DNA from: Nymphaea colorata | Lineage: Eukaryota > Streptophyta > Magnoliopsida > Nymphaeales > Nymphaeaceae | DNA length: 64,000 nt | NCBI RefSeq assembly: GCF_008831285.2 | Contig: NC_045149.1 | Span: forward strand, 11,126,417 to 11,190,416 | Direction of reading: 5' to 3' | In this document: piece after piece, positions 24,900 to 34,850 of the stretch | Numbering within the stretch: position 1 is the first letter of the stretch | Layout of the letters: each line of letters opens with the position of its first letter | Notes under the pieces: generated by a model | What the model was told of the DNA's origin: nothing | What the model saw: only the letters and a program-made list of their open reading frames with translations | The model's database searches: none | Position numbers and translations under genes: made by a program

Positions 24900-25432
24900 T
24901 GTTAGATGTGGATTGAACTGATGCTATCCAGTTACATAATTGGCTATTTTTTGTTTCATAACCCTCTTGCTAAGCCCTACTTCTCAAAATTGAAATTGAT
25001 AGTTCTTTCATTCCTCCACATCACATAAACAATTTTCATCTGATTATGGATGGAGGATATGAGAATATATGTCCTATTGAAACCATTGCCGATGTTGCTT
25101 CTAATATGCAGATGATTCTAAAGCACAACCAAACATCCAATACAGTTTTTTCCTCTTCCTTCCATTGCTTGCTTTTGAAGTTGAGTCTATAAGTCTTTCA
25201 CACCATGTTCTGAATTTGTTTTGGCATTAGGCCCTCCATTCTTTAATGAACGATCATGTTTCTGGTTGTCCATAAGTGTGAGCAAATGACTGAAAAGCAA
25301 CTGTCCTCACAATGTTTTAGCCAGCTGAAAGGAAGATAGGTGGACTTTAATTTAGTAGATGATATGTTCTGCTAACCAGTGTCGACCCAGTACTTCTATC
25401 TGGATTTATTGTGCTGATTGGTGTGATGGCAG
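24900..25432. other. non-coding DNA between hAT element and CCR-like exon
   Basis: A 23-bp sequence, beginning CCTTCCATTGCTTGC, occurs at 25158-25180 and recurs at 25568-25590 inside the CCR-like fragment. Otherwise nothing was recognised. Confidence 0.4.
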
Positions 25433-25679
25433 GCGCTCGGATGAGGTAAAACAAAGGGCAAAGCCTTACAAGTTCACCAACCAATGTCTGATAGACCTGG
25501 GCTTCTCATTCATGCCCACCAGGCGCTGCTTCTATGAGATGGTCAAGAGCCTCCAAGGCAAAGGGCACCTTCCATTGCTTGCTTTTGAAGCTACATCTAT
25601 AGGTCTGTACTCTTGTGTGGGAGCTTTTGAGCAAGTTAAATCAAAATTTATTGTTTCCGTTCTACCAAGTTTAACTTAA
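25433..25679 (+). pseudogene. cinnamoyl-CoA-reductase-like C-terminal exon fragment
   Basis: After a splice-acceptor-like GGCAG (25428-25432) the frame reads RSDEVKQRAKPYKFTNQ, then LIDLGFSFMPTRRC, then FYEMVKSLQGKGHLP. This matches the C-terminal end of plant CCR-like short-chain dehydrogenase/reductases (KPYKFxNQxLxDLGLEFTPxxxCLYxTVKSLQxKGH). The family reduces cinnamoyl-CoA or related substrates with NADPH. The NADPH-binding N-terminus and catalytic YxxxK are absent from the window, so this is an isolated last exon. After GHLP the frame runs about 28 codons of unrelated sequence to TAA at 25677-25679. Confidence 0.82.
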
Positions 25680-26346
25680 CTCGCATTATCAAATTTATAA
25701 CCTTGTTTTCCTGTTTGGGCTGCAGATTTGATTTAAATTGTGCTGCTACATTGCAACAGCAATTGGACGCTTCTTAAGTAGCTAGGCTACGCATCCATAT
25801 TTTTAGAATATCTGCAATTCAATTGTAAGGTACACAATCCAAATTCCCAAGCAAAGAACTTGGCAAGAGCTCATGGTTATAGTGAAACAAATGTTGAGGG
25901 TTGAGTAGCAATTCATGCTGCAAAAAGTTATTTGTGCTGCAGATGGTATTGACCGTGACGGTTCTTTGTGAAGTCTCTCATTTGGAACAGCAATGAAGGT
26001 TTTCTCTGGACACTGCCATTATAGATGGTACAGAACTTCCATTGCTACCACAGAATGATGAGTGAGGGCAATTTATGACCATTACTAGATCCCTTGAGCT
26101 TGAATCTGACGAATTAGATCTTGGTGCAGTTAAAGCATGGAAAGACTGCTTTGACTGATTGGCATAGCTAACCTTCAGTAGGACAAGGAGAGACATCTTT
26201 CTAGTAAAGCTCTACTGCCTGAGTGTTGCTAACCTTTCAGTAATACTCTGTTTGTTGGTATGTTATAGTATTTCCTCTCCATGCTCCTGTTATGTATTCT
26301 GTTGCATTTTCTTCTGAGTAACAGTTTCTAATTTTTCAAATTGCAG
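25680..26346. other. non-coding DNA, possible decayed intron
   Basis: No recognisable protein segment. It ends in a good splice acceptor (AAATTGCAG) before the helicase exon. Confidence 0.4.
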
Positions 26347-26604
26347 CAATCCTTGCTTCTAGAAGTAACTTGGGCCTTAGTGTTGGCATCATATCTCCAT
26401 ATGCAGCCCAAGTTGGGTCTATCAACTCAAAACTGTTGCAAAGATACAAGTCCCAGAGCAAGTTTATTGTGACGCAAGGCAATAGATGGATACGAGGGAT
26501 GTGAATAAGATGTTATTATTGTCTTTACTATTCTTGTTAATAGCAATGGCTCTATTGGGTTCCTTGCTGACCATAACAAAGGATGTTGCTTTGACAAGAG
26601 CAAG
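26347..26604 (+). pseudogene. SEN1/UPF1-like superfamily 1 RNA helicase exon, broken
   Basis: A single exon-like block lies between TTGCAG and a GTAAGA donor. It reads LGLSVGIISPYAAQVGSINS (helicase motif IV region). After a one-base shift it reads AIDGYEGCE-stop-DVIIVFT (motif V, usually DGFQGxExDxIIxS), then NSNGSIGFLADHN. A further one-base shift gives DVALTRAR (motif VI). These are the C-terminal RecA-like motifs of plant SEN1/UPF1-type helicases. The Walker A half is absent. Two frameshifts and a TAA make it a pseudogene fragment. Confidence 0.85.
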
Positions 26605-26899
26605 GTAAGATATATTTATAAATTCTTTAGATGTTTTTCTGGTTTTTGGTTCTTCTCTTGAAGGCTTGATTTTTTTTCTTCTTTGCTTAAATTGACATAA
26701 TCACATTGTTGAAATGCTCTAAAAATCTTAATTATCATTGCAACAGATTGTAATCACCTCAAATTTTTTCAAAAAGAATGCCCTCTTTTATTAAAAACAC
26801 AAAACCCAATTTTTGGATCTAAATTGGTCCAAAGCCACAATCCAAATCCAAATTAGATCTAAAGACCCAAGTTCAAATCCAAATCAAGCATTTGAGACT

Positions 26900-27098
26900 C
26901 ATTTGTCCTTCCTTTAACAAAAAGGTCACTTTTTAGAGGGTAATTTTGGTCTTTTTGGTAAACAAGACCCATCTACCCTTCCTTTTTTACAAAGAACCTC
27001 CTTTTAAAGGGTAATTTTGGTTTTTTGGTAAACAAGACTCATTTACCCATCCTTTTTGACAAAGAACCTTCTTTTAGAGGGTGATTTTGGTCTTTTAC
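26900..27098. repeat. three tandem ~70-bp repeats in solo LTR 1
   Basis: Units share CTTTTAGAGGGTAATTTTGG and GGTAAACAAGAC-like blocks, three in a row, within the presumed U3 region. Confidence 0.8.
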
Positions 27099-27420
27099 AA
27101 AAAAAAATTCAAATTTTGGGTTTTGGCTCCAAAATCCACTATAAATACCCCTCACTTCCCCCCTCTTGGGCAAGATTGGTCATTGGGAGAAACTCTAGTG
27201 TATTCTCACTTGAAGATTTAGAGTTTCTCTTGAGCTCTCTCTCTCCCCCTCTCTTTGTTTCGATTTCTCTCCAACTTGGAGCAAGCCATAATCCTCTTGG
27301 AGGCATCATCTTGGAGCTTCACTCAAGGGGATCTTCAAGCTAAGGTGTTCATTTTCTCTAAGCCTCTCATTTAGTAGTATGTAATCCAAACCTCACTCCA
27401 TTCTTTATTTTCTTTCCTCT

Positions 27421-27800
27421 CTTCTTCATCTCTCCATGGCAATATGAGATAGCTCTCACTCTCTATTTTAGAGTCAAGAGGTTATACTCGAGAGCACCGG
27501 GAGCATGAGAAGATGAGATAATCTTTCATTCTACGATTAAATCATGTTATTCATTTTCTCAAATATAATCTAGTTGTTGTTGCTCTTTCCTTTCTTGAAT
27601 ATGGACTTCTTTTGCTTTCTTCATTTTTTTCTCATCTTCCTCTCCCCATGGCCAAAGGAGATAGCATTCAATCTCTTTGTTTAGAGACAAGAGGCTATGC
27701 TCAAGTGCACCGGGAGCATGGAAAGATGAGATGATCTTTCATTTCATAGTTACTTCATGTCCTCCCTTCTAGTTGAATCTTTCTCTTTCCATCTCTCTCT
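27421..27800. repeat. ~200-bp internal duplication in solo LTR 1
   Basis: 27421-27600 and about 27621-27800 are similar. Both contain TCTCTCC(C)ATGG, GAGATAGC, AGAGxCAAGAGG, GCACCGGGAGCATG and GATGAGAT. LTR 3 (from about 40430) has only one copy, so the duplication is specific to this LTR or lineage. Confidence 0.78.
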
Positions 27801-30011
27801 GTCTCTCTCCCTTTCCTTCCTTGAATATTGTCTATATATTATCTATGCATAGTTGGTAGGAATGACAGTGTAGTTTGGAGATTCTTCATCTTCATATTGA
27901 TTTTTGAGATTGGGACTTGTCCAACCCACGGAAACCCTCACGAATATGTACATGTTAATATGCATTTGCGTGACATTTCGTGTTAGTTTCCCTTTAATCA
28001 TCCCATTAGGAACCCTAATGAGCATCTTATTGTATGATTTGTTTTCTTCCATACCCAACGGTGGAATAAATATATCCCTTGTGGCAAACTAAATCATAGC
28101 ATTCTATGTTTTTATATAAATCATATTTTCCAAAACATTTTCAGAAGAAATCTCTATAATGCGGCCTTGGAGACTTAGCTTTGGCTCTTGCATGAGTTCA
28201 AGCTCCCTTTCGGCCTATATCAAAATTTAAAGTCCGCTATTTTCAAATCATTCCTTGATTTTCATATTCATGCAAACGTATGTGTATATACATGTTATAT
28301 ACGTATGCATGCACATGAATATCTTTCTTTGTTGTTTTTCTTTCTATGATTTAACATACTTTTATAAACTCTCGTATACGTATATATAAATATATATATG
28401 TACGTGTATTCCATTTTAAAATTTCTCTTTCTCTTTCTAAAATGATCTTCTCTTCTCTACTTGATATAAACATCATTTTCATAAGCTTTCATATATGTAT
28501 ACAAATACATATGTTTCTTTTTCAAAACATGTGATTTTATGATTTTTAAGATCTTTTTCTTTCCCTATATCCCTCTTGGGATGTAGTCCTTCATCTTTTC
28601 TATTCTAAGACCACAACTCAAGTAAAGACCCGATATTGGATTCATGCTTGATGGTCTACAATGTCAATCAATTTTCAAAAACTTTTCTTTCTTATATCTG
28701 ATAACTATAAAAACAAAAGTCTTAGATGTATGTTATGATAGGAATGCCTTAAATGAATATTGTGGTAGGAGTGAGTCATTTTTCTTCCATTCATCTTAGG
28801 ATTGATACATCCATACATTCACTTCCACTCAATATCACAAATGAGCACAAACACATCTCTACAAGAATTTAAGCAAGATGAGATGGAGCTCTAACTAAGT
28901 GATAACCGAATTAGAGCAAAATCTCAAGCCTACTTAAAGTGAACACTAAAATGACTTCAAAGTGATTCCCAAAGCTTTTCAAATGATATTTAAAAGATTT
29001 CTCAACTCTAGTTTTCATCAAAATGTTTCACATTCTCAAGCAATTGTTCAAGAACCTTTTCAAAAGTTTGAAACATCAAACTTCCAATATTCTTCTACAC
29101 CGCATATAAAAAAGATGTTTAAGCCAAAATGAAATGCATCAATAATAAACATAGCTATTGGATTGATTACCCCCGGTAAAGGCGCCATGAACGGTTGACC
29201 CTCGTACCGACGGGTGAGTCCCTTTGCCTTTTATTTTCAAATAAAAATCTCATTTTTCTTGAGCACTCTAAAACCAAAAATTTTGGGGATGCAAACACAG
29301 ATATATTGATCTCCAAATTTTTTGCTGCAACAGAGACATGTTGTAACTAAATTGTTGGCAATATATCCAAATTTTTGCTGCAAGGTAGACATGTTGTAAC
29401 TAGATTATTGGCAGATGTCTCGATCTTTTGTTAAATTGCTTATCAAAAAATTAGTGAGCAGGGTAATGAATGTATGCAGTGTTAAACATATCATACAATA
29501 CAGAGCCATATTGTACGATACGTATCGTTGTGTTTCAAAAATGTGATATGTGTTCGCATCCCCAAAAATTTTTGGTTTTGAAAATGAGAGAGAAAGGGAC
29601 TTGCCCATCAGTACGAGGATTGACCGTTCCGGGCGCCTTTACCAAGGTTAGACCTCCATCTCATCTTACCTAAGTTCTTCTAGAGATGTGATTGTGTTCA
29701 TTTACATGATTCATTCCTACCACAACATTCATCTAATGACATTCCTACCATCACATACATCTAAGATATTTATAATAAATATTTTTTATGAAAGAGAAAA
29801 CTTTTTGAAAATGGAATGAGGTTGTAGTCCCTTAAGCATGATTCCAATATAGAGTCATTACTTTGAATTTTGGTCTTAGTGAAGTCGGCAAATAAGAAAT
29901 AAAAATCTTAAATCATAAGAGAAAAATATTGAAAGAATGGAAATGACGAAAGATTTTCATAGAGAGAAATGTAGAGAAAGAGATCTTGAAAATCAAAGAT
30001 TTAAAAGAAAG

Positions 30012-30066
<55 letters not shown>

Positions 30067-30071
30067 TGTAT
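30012..30071. repeat. (AT)n(GTAT)n microsatellite
   Basis: AT units followed by about eight GTAT units, inside solo LTR 2. Confidence 0.9.
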
Positions 30072-30185
30072 AGATACGTATATGAAAGCTTGTGAAAATG
30101 AGGTTTAAATCAGATAGAAAAGAGAAGATTATTTTAGAAAGAGAGATAAAGAGATTTGAAAGTAGAATACATGTATATATATTTA

Positions 30186-30406
30186 TATATACGCAGGGGC
30201 AGAGGGAGGGGAGGGCCCCGCCTAGGCCATGGCCCCACCCTAATGAATTGAAAAAAAAATACATTCTAAAAAATAAAAATTTTTTGTTGCCCTATGTATT
30301 TTTTGGTTGTGAGTTCAATTTGGCCCCACCCAAATCAAACCCAAAAAACCCAACCTCCGTTTGGTCTGCCCTTGAAAAAAATCCTGGCTCCACCCCTGTA
30401 TATACA
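30186..30406. mobile_element. hAT MITE 1 (205 bp) inside solo LTR 2
   Basis: It begins CAGGGGCAGAGGGAGG (30194) and ends CTGGCTCCACCCCTG (30398), giving inverted termini of the CAGGGGYGGAGCC type found in plant hAT MITEs. Flanks TATATACG (30186-30193) and TATATACA (30399-30406) form an 8-bp TSD with one mismatch. No coding capacity. Confidence 0.82.
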
Positions 30407-31677
30407 TATATGAGAGTTTGTGAAAGCATGTTAAATCATAAAGAGAGAATGACAAAGAAAGATATTCATGTGCACGTATATGTATATTACATGTATATAC
30501 ACATTTGTCTTCATGAGTATTAAAATCAAAAAAATGACTTGAAAATAACCGACTTCAATTTTTTATATAGGTCATAGGGGAACTTGGGCTCATGCATGAA
30601 CCTAAATAAAGTCTCCAAGGCTGCATTAGAGAGGGTATTTGGTTTTGAAAATCATTTGAAAAATATGATTCTAAATATTTTTGTATGTGAATAAAAACAA
30701 CAATTATTACAAGAAAATTGATTTCTCCCACCATTGGGTATGGAAGAAAATCATAAATACATGAAATGGAAAATGACGAAGCATTCATTGGGGGTTCCTA
30801 ATCGGGTGATTAAGAAATAAACTAAGCATGAAAATGGATGCGCTTTAACATGTACAATATCGTGAAGAACTTTCTCGTGTTGGACAAATTCCAACCTCAA
30901 AAATCAACATAAGAATGAAGAAATCCCAACCCCAAGCACTCATTTTTACCGTGCATTTGCTCATTAATTGACAAAAAAATTTGAATATCATGCATGAACA
31001 TCATCTCAAGCATATATCAGACAATATAGCAAGCATATTTTTGGAGATAAAATGAAGAAATGGAATTTATTCCACCTTGCTCATACTTTTCGTGCACTCA
31101 AGATATAGCTCTCGATTCCAGATAAGAATCATTTGAGCTTTCTTGCACGGCTATGGGGAGGTGGCAAGAGGAAAAGAGGAAATGAAAATAAGAAAGATTA
31201 CATACCTCAAATATGAATGATATTAGAAATGAGCTCTCTCTTTTGAATGATCTTGGAATCGCCTAAGATGAGCCACCAAGATATCTCTTTGTACTCCTTT
31301 GAAGAATTTCAACTTGGAGAATGTTCACTCCCAAGGTTGCAGAAGAAGAGAGAAATGGAAAGAGAGAGCAAAGAAAAATTTGAAATTTTAGTGAGGAAGC
31401 ACAAGAGGTTCTTCCATGGTTAGCTCATGCCTAAAAAGGAGGATTGTGGGGGTATTAAGATGGAGTTTTGGAGTCAAAATTCAAAATTTGAATTTTTATG
31501 AATTTGACAAGATTTTCATGCGAATTTCAAGTATTTTTGAATAATTTAAAAATTTGAAATAGGCTTTGACTAAATGGGATTGGTTAGTAGCCCTGCAAAC
31601 ACCCATTTGGGGTGTGGGCAAAGTTATTGCCCACCCAAAAATGCCAAAATCAAGATGGTTTTTTAATTTTAAAAAAG

Positions 31678-31905
31678 GGAGGGCATGCGCACAGGACCAC
31701 TCGGCGCGCCAGGCGCTGTTTGCACGTTGTCGCCCTTCATGGGCGCGCAGCACGCGACGCATTGCTGCGCGAAGGTGCTCGCGCGCGAAGGTGCTCGCAT
31801 GCGATGGCGCGCTTGTGCATGGGCACGCATCGCGCTTGCGCATGGTGCGCATTGCGTGTGAGCAAGTGTTCACGCACGATGATGTGTTCCCGCAGGCGCG
31901 TGTTC
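31678..31905. repeat. GC-rich block in solo LTR 2
   Basis: A strongly GC-rich block with repeated GCGCGC and GTGCTCGC words sits in otherwise AT-rich LTR sequence. LTR 3 has a different GC-rich block in the equivalent place (39640-39870), and LTR 1 has none. Long open frames here follow from composition. Confidence 0.75.
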
Positions 31906-32739
31906 CTTTTTTTTATTTTTTTAAATTTAAATAAAATCAAATGAAATCTAATAAAATAAAATAAAAAAGTTGTTTATATAGGAAGTATAAAACACATTTT
32001 TTTTATTCTAAAATGAGTAAAAGAAAAGTTTTTGTTAAAAATGGACGGCCGACTCCATTTGATTCAATTAGCCACCGACAAAGCATAAAGCAAAATGAAG
32101 GTCTGTGCACGTAAGCGATGCTCATAGCACCAGACTTTATTGATTTGAACTCGATTTTGGATTTTGAGTTTCAAATGTTTGATTTGGATCTGAACTTGTG
32201 TTTAAAAATTCATTTTAAATCGAATAGTTGCAAATTTGTTTTGGGTCTAGGATTAACTCCGAATACAGTATTTTTGAAAAAATTTGGGGTGATAACAATA
32301 CGGTACACCACCTGTATCATAAACTGGTGGTGTATCGTGCTTGTATCGTAGTATTATATCCGTATGATATAGTTACAATACATTACCATATAGTTACGAT
32401 ACGTTACGATAAAGTTACAATATGTTATGTACTTATGTTTCCTTGTTGTGTTTTCTAGATTGATATTGACATATTTTTATGAATTTTGATGTTTATGAAT
32501 GATGAAGTAATGAATCATAACTTTATAGCAATAATAAGTCTATCATTCTGTACAACATATTTTTTATGAAAAACATATTGTTCTTGATTTTTATTGATTT
32601 TTTTCAGAATTTTTTCTATTTTTTCTGATTATTTTTTTTTTTAAATATGATACAATTACGATTCGTTATGATATTTTACGATACAACATATCTTAAAGTC
32701 AGACCGATACGAAATGTTTTTGCCAATTTTGAATGCATG

Positions 32740-32945
32740 TACTGATTGAACCTTAGTGAGTGGCTGACGCTAGCAAAATCAGCTTTGTCTTCCTTGATTA
32801 CTTTCATGGGAGTACCTCCCTACCAATTCGAATCCACCTTGACAGTCTGGATAATTATCTATTTCTAGGATACTAATTAATGATGCACACCAGCCACGGC
32901 ATGATGATTTAGTTCTAAGTGGGTGCTTACTAGGTTTTATATATG

Positions 32946-32991
<46 letters not shown>

Positions 32992-33479
32992 TCTCTTGGG
33001 TTTTAGCATATTAGATCATTAATCATTGAATTCTTAACCTCCTTTTATTGGTTAATGTCCTAAAATCCCATTCACAGGATATGCACAAGAATTGTATCTA
33101 AAAATATTCAACCGTGTTTAATGAACTGTTATTTTTTTGTCCATTATTGAAGGCTATACCGGTGATGAAATGCGTTGCTATTGTATATGTAAATCAGTAA
33201 TTTTAATCACGGGTATAGATTGGCTACACCAGGCAACACATTTTCACCACAAAAGGCTATATCAACGAAAGCAATACCGGTGATTCCAGAGGTGAAAATT
33301 TTCACTGGGTAGCGAAAAGATCACCGGTATATGCTTATGTTGTGAAGCTAAGTGAATATCTAAAAGAAGATTTGGTTGTGTTTGATAATGATAATGATAA
33401 TTATACATCTGACATTTTTCAATGAAAGAAGGATAAACAAACCAAGTATTGATGTCTTTCACAAATGGCATGTGATCTG
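32740..33479. other. non-coding DNA with repeated ACCGGT motifs
   Basis: (TA)n(GA)n lies at 32941-32991. Between about 33150 and 33340 TACCGGTGA occurs twice and TCACCGGTA once in inverted orientation, along with GCTATA-type words. This pattern resembles transposon subterminal regions, but no ends were found. Confidence 0.4.
32941..32991. repeat. (AT)n(AG)n microsatellite
   Basis: Compound dinucleotide repeat. Confidence 0.93.
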
Positions 33480-33674
33480 TCGCCAATACCAATCACTTTT
33501 GTTGTTTTAGAAAAAGATTTCAATATGGGAGATCGAGTCATCAGTGACAGTCATTGTTTACTACAACCAATGACAGTGGAAGCTTTACTTTGTTTAAGTA
33601 GTTGGATTAAGAGTTATGGTGATCCTATCAATGAGATGTTGAATATTTTTATTACTATAGCTTTTGTTTGTTGA
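33480..33674 (+). pseudogene. possible hAT transposase C-terminal fragment
   Basis: The frame reads MGDRVISDSHCLLQPMTVEA, then LLCLSSWIKSYGDPINEM. This resembles the C-terminal dimerisation end of plant hAT transposases (GGRVLDxxRSSLxPxTVEALxCxxxWL). It is a short single match with no upstream transposase recognised, so the assignment is tentative. Confidence 0.45.
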
Positions 33675-33852
33675 TGTTTTTCTTTCAGTTTACTGTTGAC
33701 CAAGAATCATATGACTATATACCTTTAGGATGATTCAATTTTATCTAATTCATATTTGTTCATTTATTTTGTCAGTTATTCTTTTCCAAGCAATTATTTT
33801 TAGTTAGAGAAATGGTTGTTACTTCTTTTATTGTTGCTATTTGTTTATGTAG

Positions 33853-33930
33853 GCTTATGTGCAGCTGTTGGAGAACAGTAGGATAGAACTAAATCAATTA
33901 GAGGAAGAACTTCACAAAGTGAAGTTGTAG
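33853..33930 (+). pseudogene. TGA-type bZIP leucine-zipper exon fragment
   Basis: After an acceptor-like TTTATGTAG the sequence reads AYVQLLENSRIELNQLEEEL, then HKVKL and a stop. Plant TGA (D-group bZIP) factors carry AYVQQLExSRxKLxQLExEL at the start of the zipper, directly after the basic region. TGA factors bind as-1/TGACG elements in the nucleus. No DOG1-type C-terminal domain follows, so this is a fragment. A weak echo of the basic region (TREAAARF) occurs downstream near 34065, out of order, suggesting rearrangement. Confidence 0.6.
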
Positions 33931-34555
33931 GTTAACTTCTTTTTCACCATCAGTAGTTAATTTTAATATTTCAATTTCTAATTCATCTTTTGTTCTAACT
34001 TTCTGATTTTCTCACATTGATTTATTACATTTTTTGTAGGCAGTGAGTGATAAATGGACAATGAAAACTCGTGAAGCTGCTGCTAGATTCATTTGGTTAT
34101 TTTGTGTAGTTATGGAAGTTTTTTTTATTTATTTTGTGATGCATGTCTTACAAACTTTCATTGTTTGTCTGGTTGTAAACAAGTTGCATTGGATAATTTA
34201 TCCTTTATACTGATATTGGATGTTATCACCCTTTGTCCTAAATTTTCTTCAAGTATAATATTTTGTCAATTGATGATCCTATACATTTTGCTGGTTTTAT
34301 TATTTCTATTGATGTTTCTAAGTCACCTTTTAAGTCGATTGCCAAGAGATACTTTAGAAATGCATGGTAGTTGTTTCATCTTAACTATGTGCATCATTTA
34401 CTAACTATGTGCAGCATTTACTGTCCTTGCTGTATTTCCTGGATTGAAATCTTAATTCATATTCTCAAAAAATTGATAACTTGAGAATTGAATATTCTCT
34501 TGTTCCTGAATATATAAACTTGAGTTTATTTGTGTCGTGTGTAATAGTTAACATT
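33931..34555. other. AT-rich non-coding DNA
   Basis: A 103-codon hydrophobic open frame (34093-34404) matches nothing I recognise and reflects T-rich composition. Confidence 0.4.
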
Positions 34556-34850
34556 ACCGTTAAACAAGCTCGACGAATTTAAACGAGCATCAAAGGGTTA
34601 AGAAAAGCTTCAAAAGGAATCAAGCTATCGAGCTGAGCTCAGTATTCTATTGCTGAGTCGAATTTAAATGGGTTTCGAAGTTGTTGCAATGCTTGGAAAG
34701 GAAACGAGCTATCGAGCTCATCAAGCCGAGCTGAATTCAACATTCTACTGCTGTGTCAAGTTCCAGCCTTTTTGTCGAGCTTCGAGCTTGAGATTATCAT
34801 TTTATGAATCAAGCCGAGCTTGAGTTGTCTCAGCTTGCCTCGTGTTCACC
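34556..34850. repeat. degenerate tandem repeat rich in GAGCT
   Basis: Two diverged copies of a roughly 120-bp unit are seen, with landmarks AGCTATCGAGCT, CGAGCTGA and ATTCTA(T/C)TGCTG. The same composition occurs at 15340-15385. Confidence 0.6.

Larger units (their letters stand above)
26744..29302 (+). repeat. solo LTR 1 of large LTR family L (2,549 bp)
   Basis: The LTR runs from TGTAATCACC (26749) to GGGGATGCAAACA (29297) and is flanked on both sides by the identical 5-bp direct repeat CAGAT (26744-26748 and 29298-29302). TG...CA ends plus a 5-bp TSD and no internal domain define a solo LTR, the product of LTR-LTR recombination. A TATA box, ACTATAAATACC (27139-27150), precedes a pyrimidine-rich leader, as expected at the U3/R boundary. 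Length and lack of coding capacity suggest a Ty3/gypsy origin, but no internal domain is present to prove it. Homologous to 29551-32297 and 38814-42203. Confidence 0.9.
29546..32302 (-). repeat. solo LTR 2 of family L, inverted
   Basis: On the plus strand it runs from TGTTCGCATCCCC (29551) to GGGGTGATAACA (32297), the reverse of LTR 1's ends. Flanks are ATATG (29546-29550) and ATACG (32298-32302), a 5-bp TSD with one mismatch. It is 2,747 bp long, including a 205-bp MITE at 30194-30398. The TATA region, conserved in LTRs 1 and 3, has decayed near 31448-31458. A GC-rich block occupies 31678-31905. Confidence 0.85.
29469..32739. mobile_element. non-autonomous hAT element interrupted by a solo LTR
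   Basis: Left part 29477-29550 starts CAGTGTTAAACA. Right part 32298-32731 ends with the reverse complement of CAAAATTGGCAAAAAC. Flanks are AATGTATG (29469-29476) and AATGCATG (32732-32739), an 8-bp TSD with one mismatch. Both parts carry the GTATCG/CGATAC subterminal words of the hAT at 22017-24891, and the right part, reversed, resembles that element's left end (GTATCGGTC followed by TGTATCGTAA). Joined, it would be about 0.5 kb with no transposase: a deletion derivative of the same family. Solo LTR 2 inserted at 29550/32298. Confidence 0.82.

Noticed and set aside
31496-31944. Overlapping 60-125 codon frames on both strands in the GC-rich block
   Set aside because: GC-rich sequence lacks stop codons by composition; Arg/Ala/His-rich peptides in several frames show no family match.
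34093-34404. 103-codon hydrophobic frame as a membrane protein
   Set aside because: T-rich DNA gives Leu/Phe/Ile-rich frames by chance; no known family.
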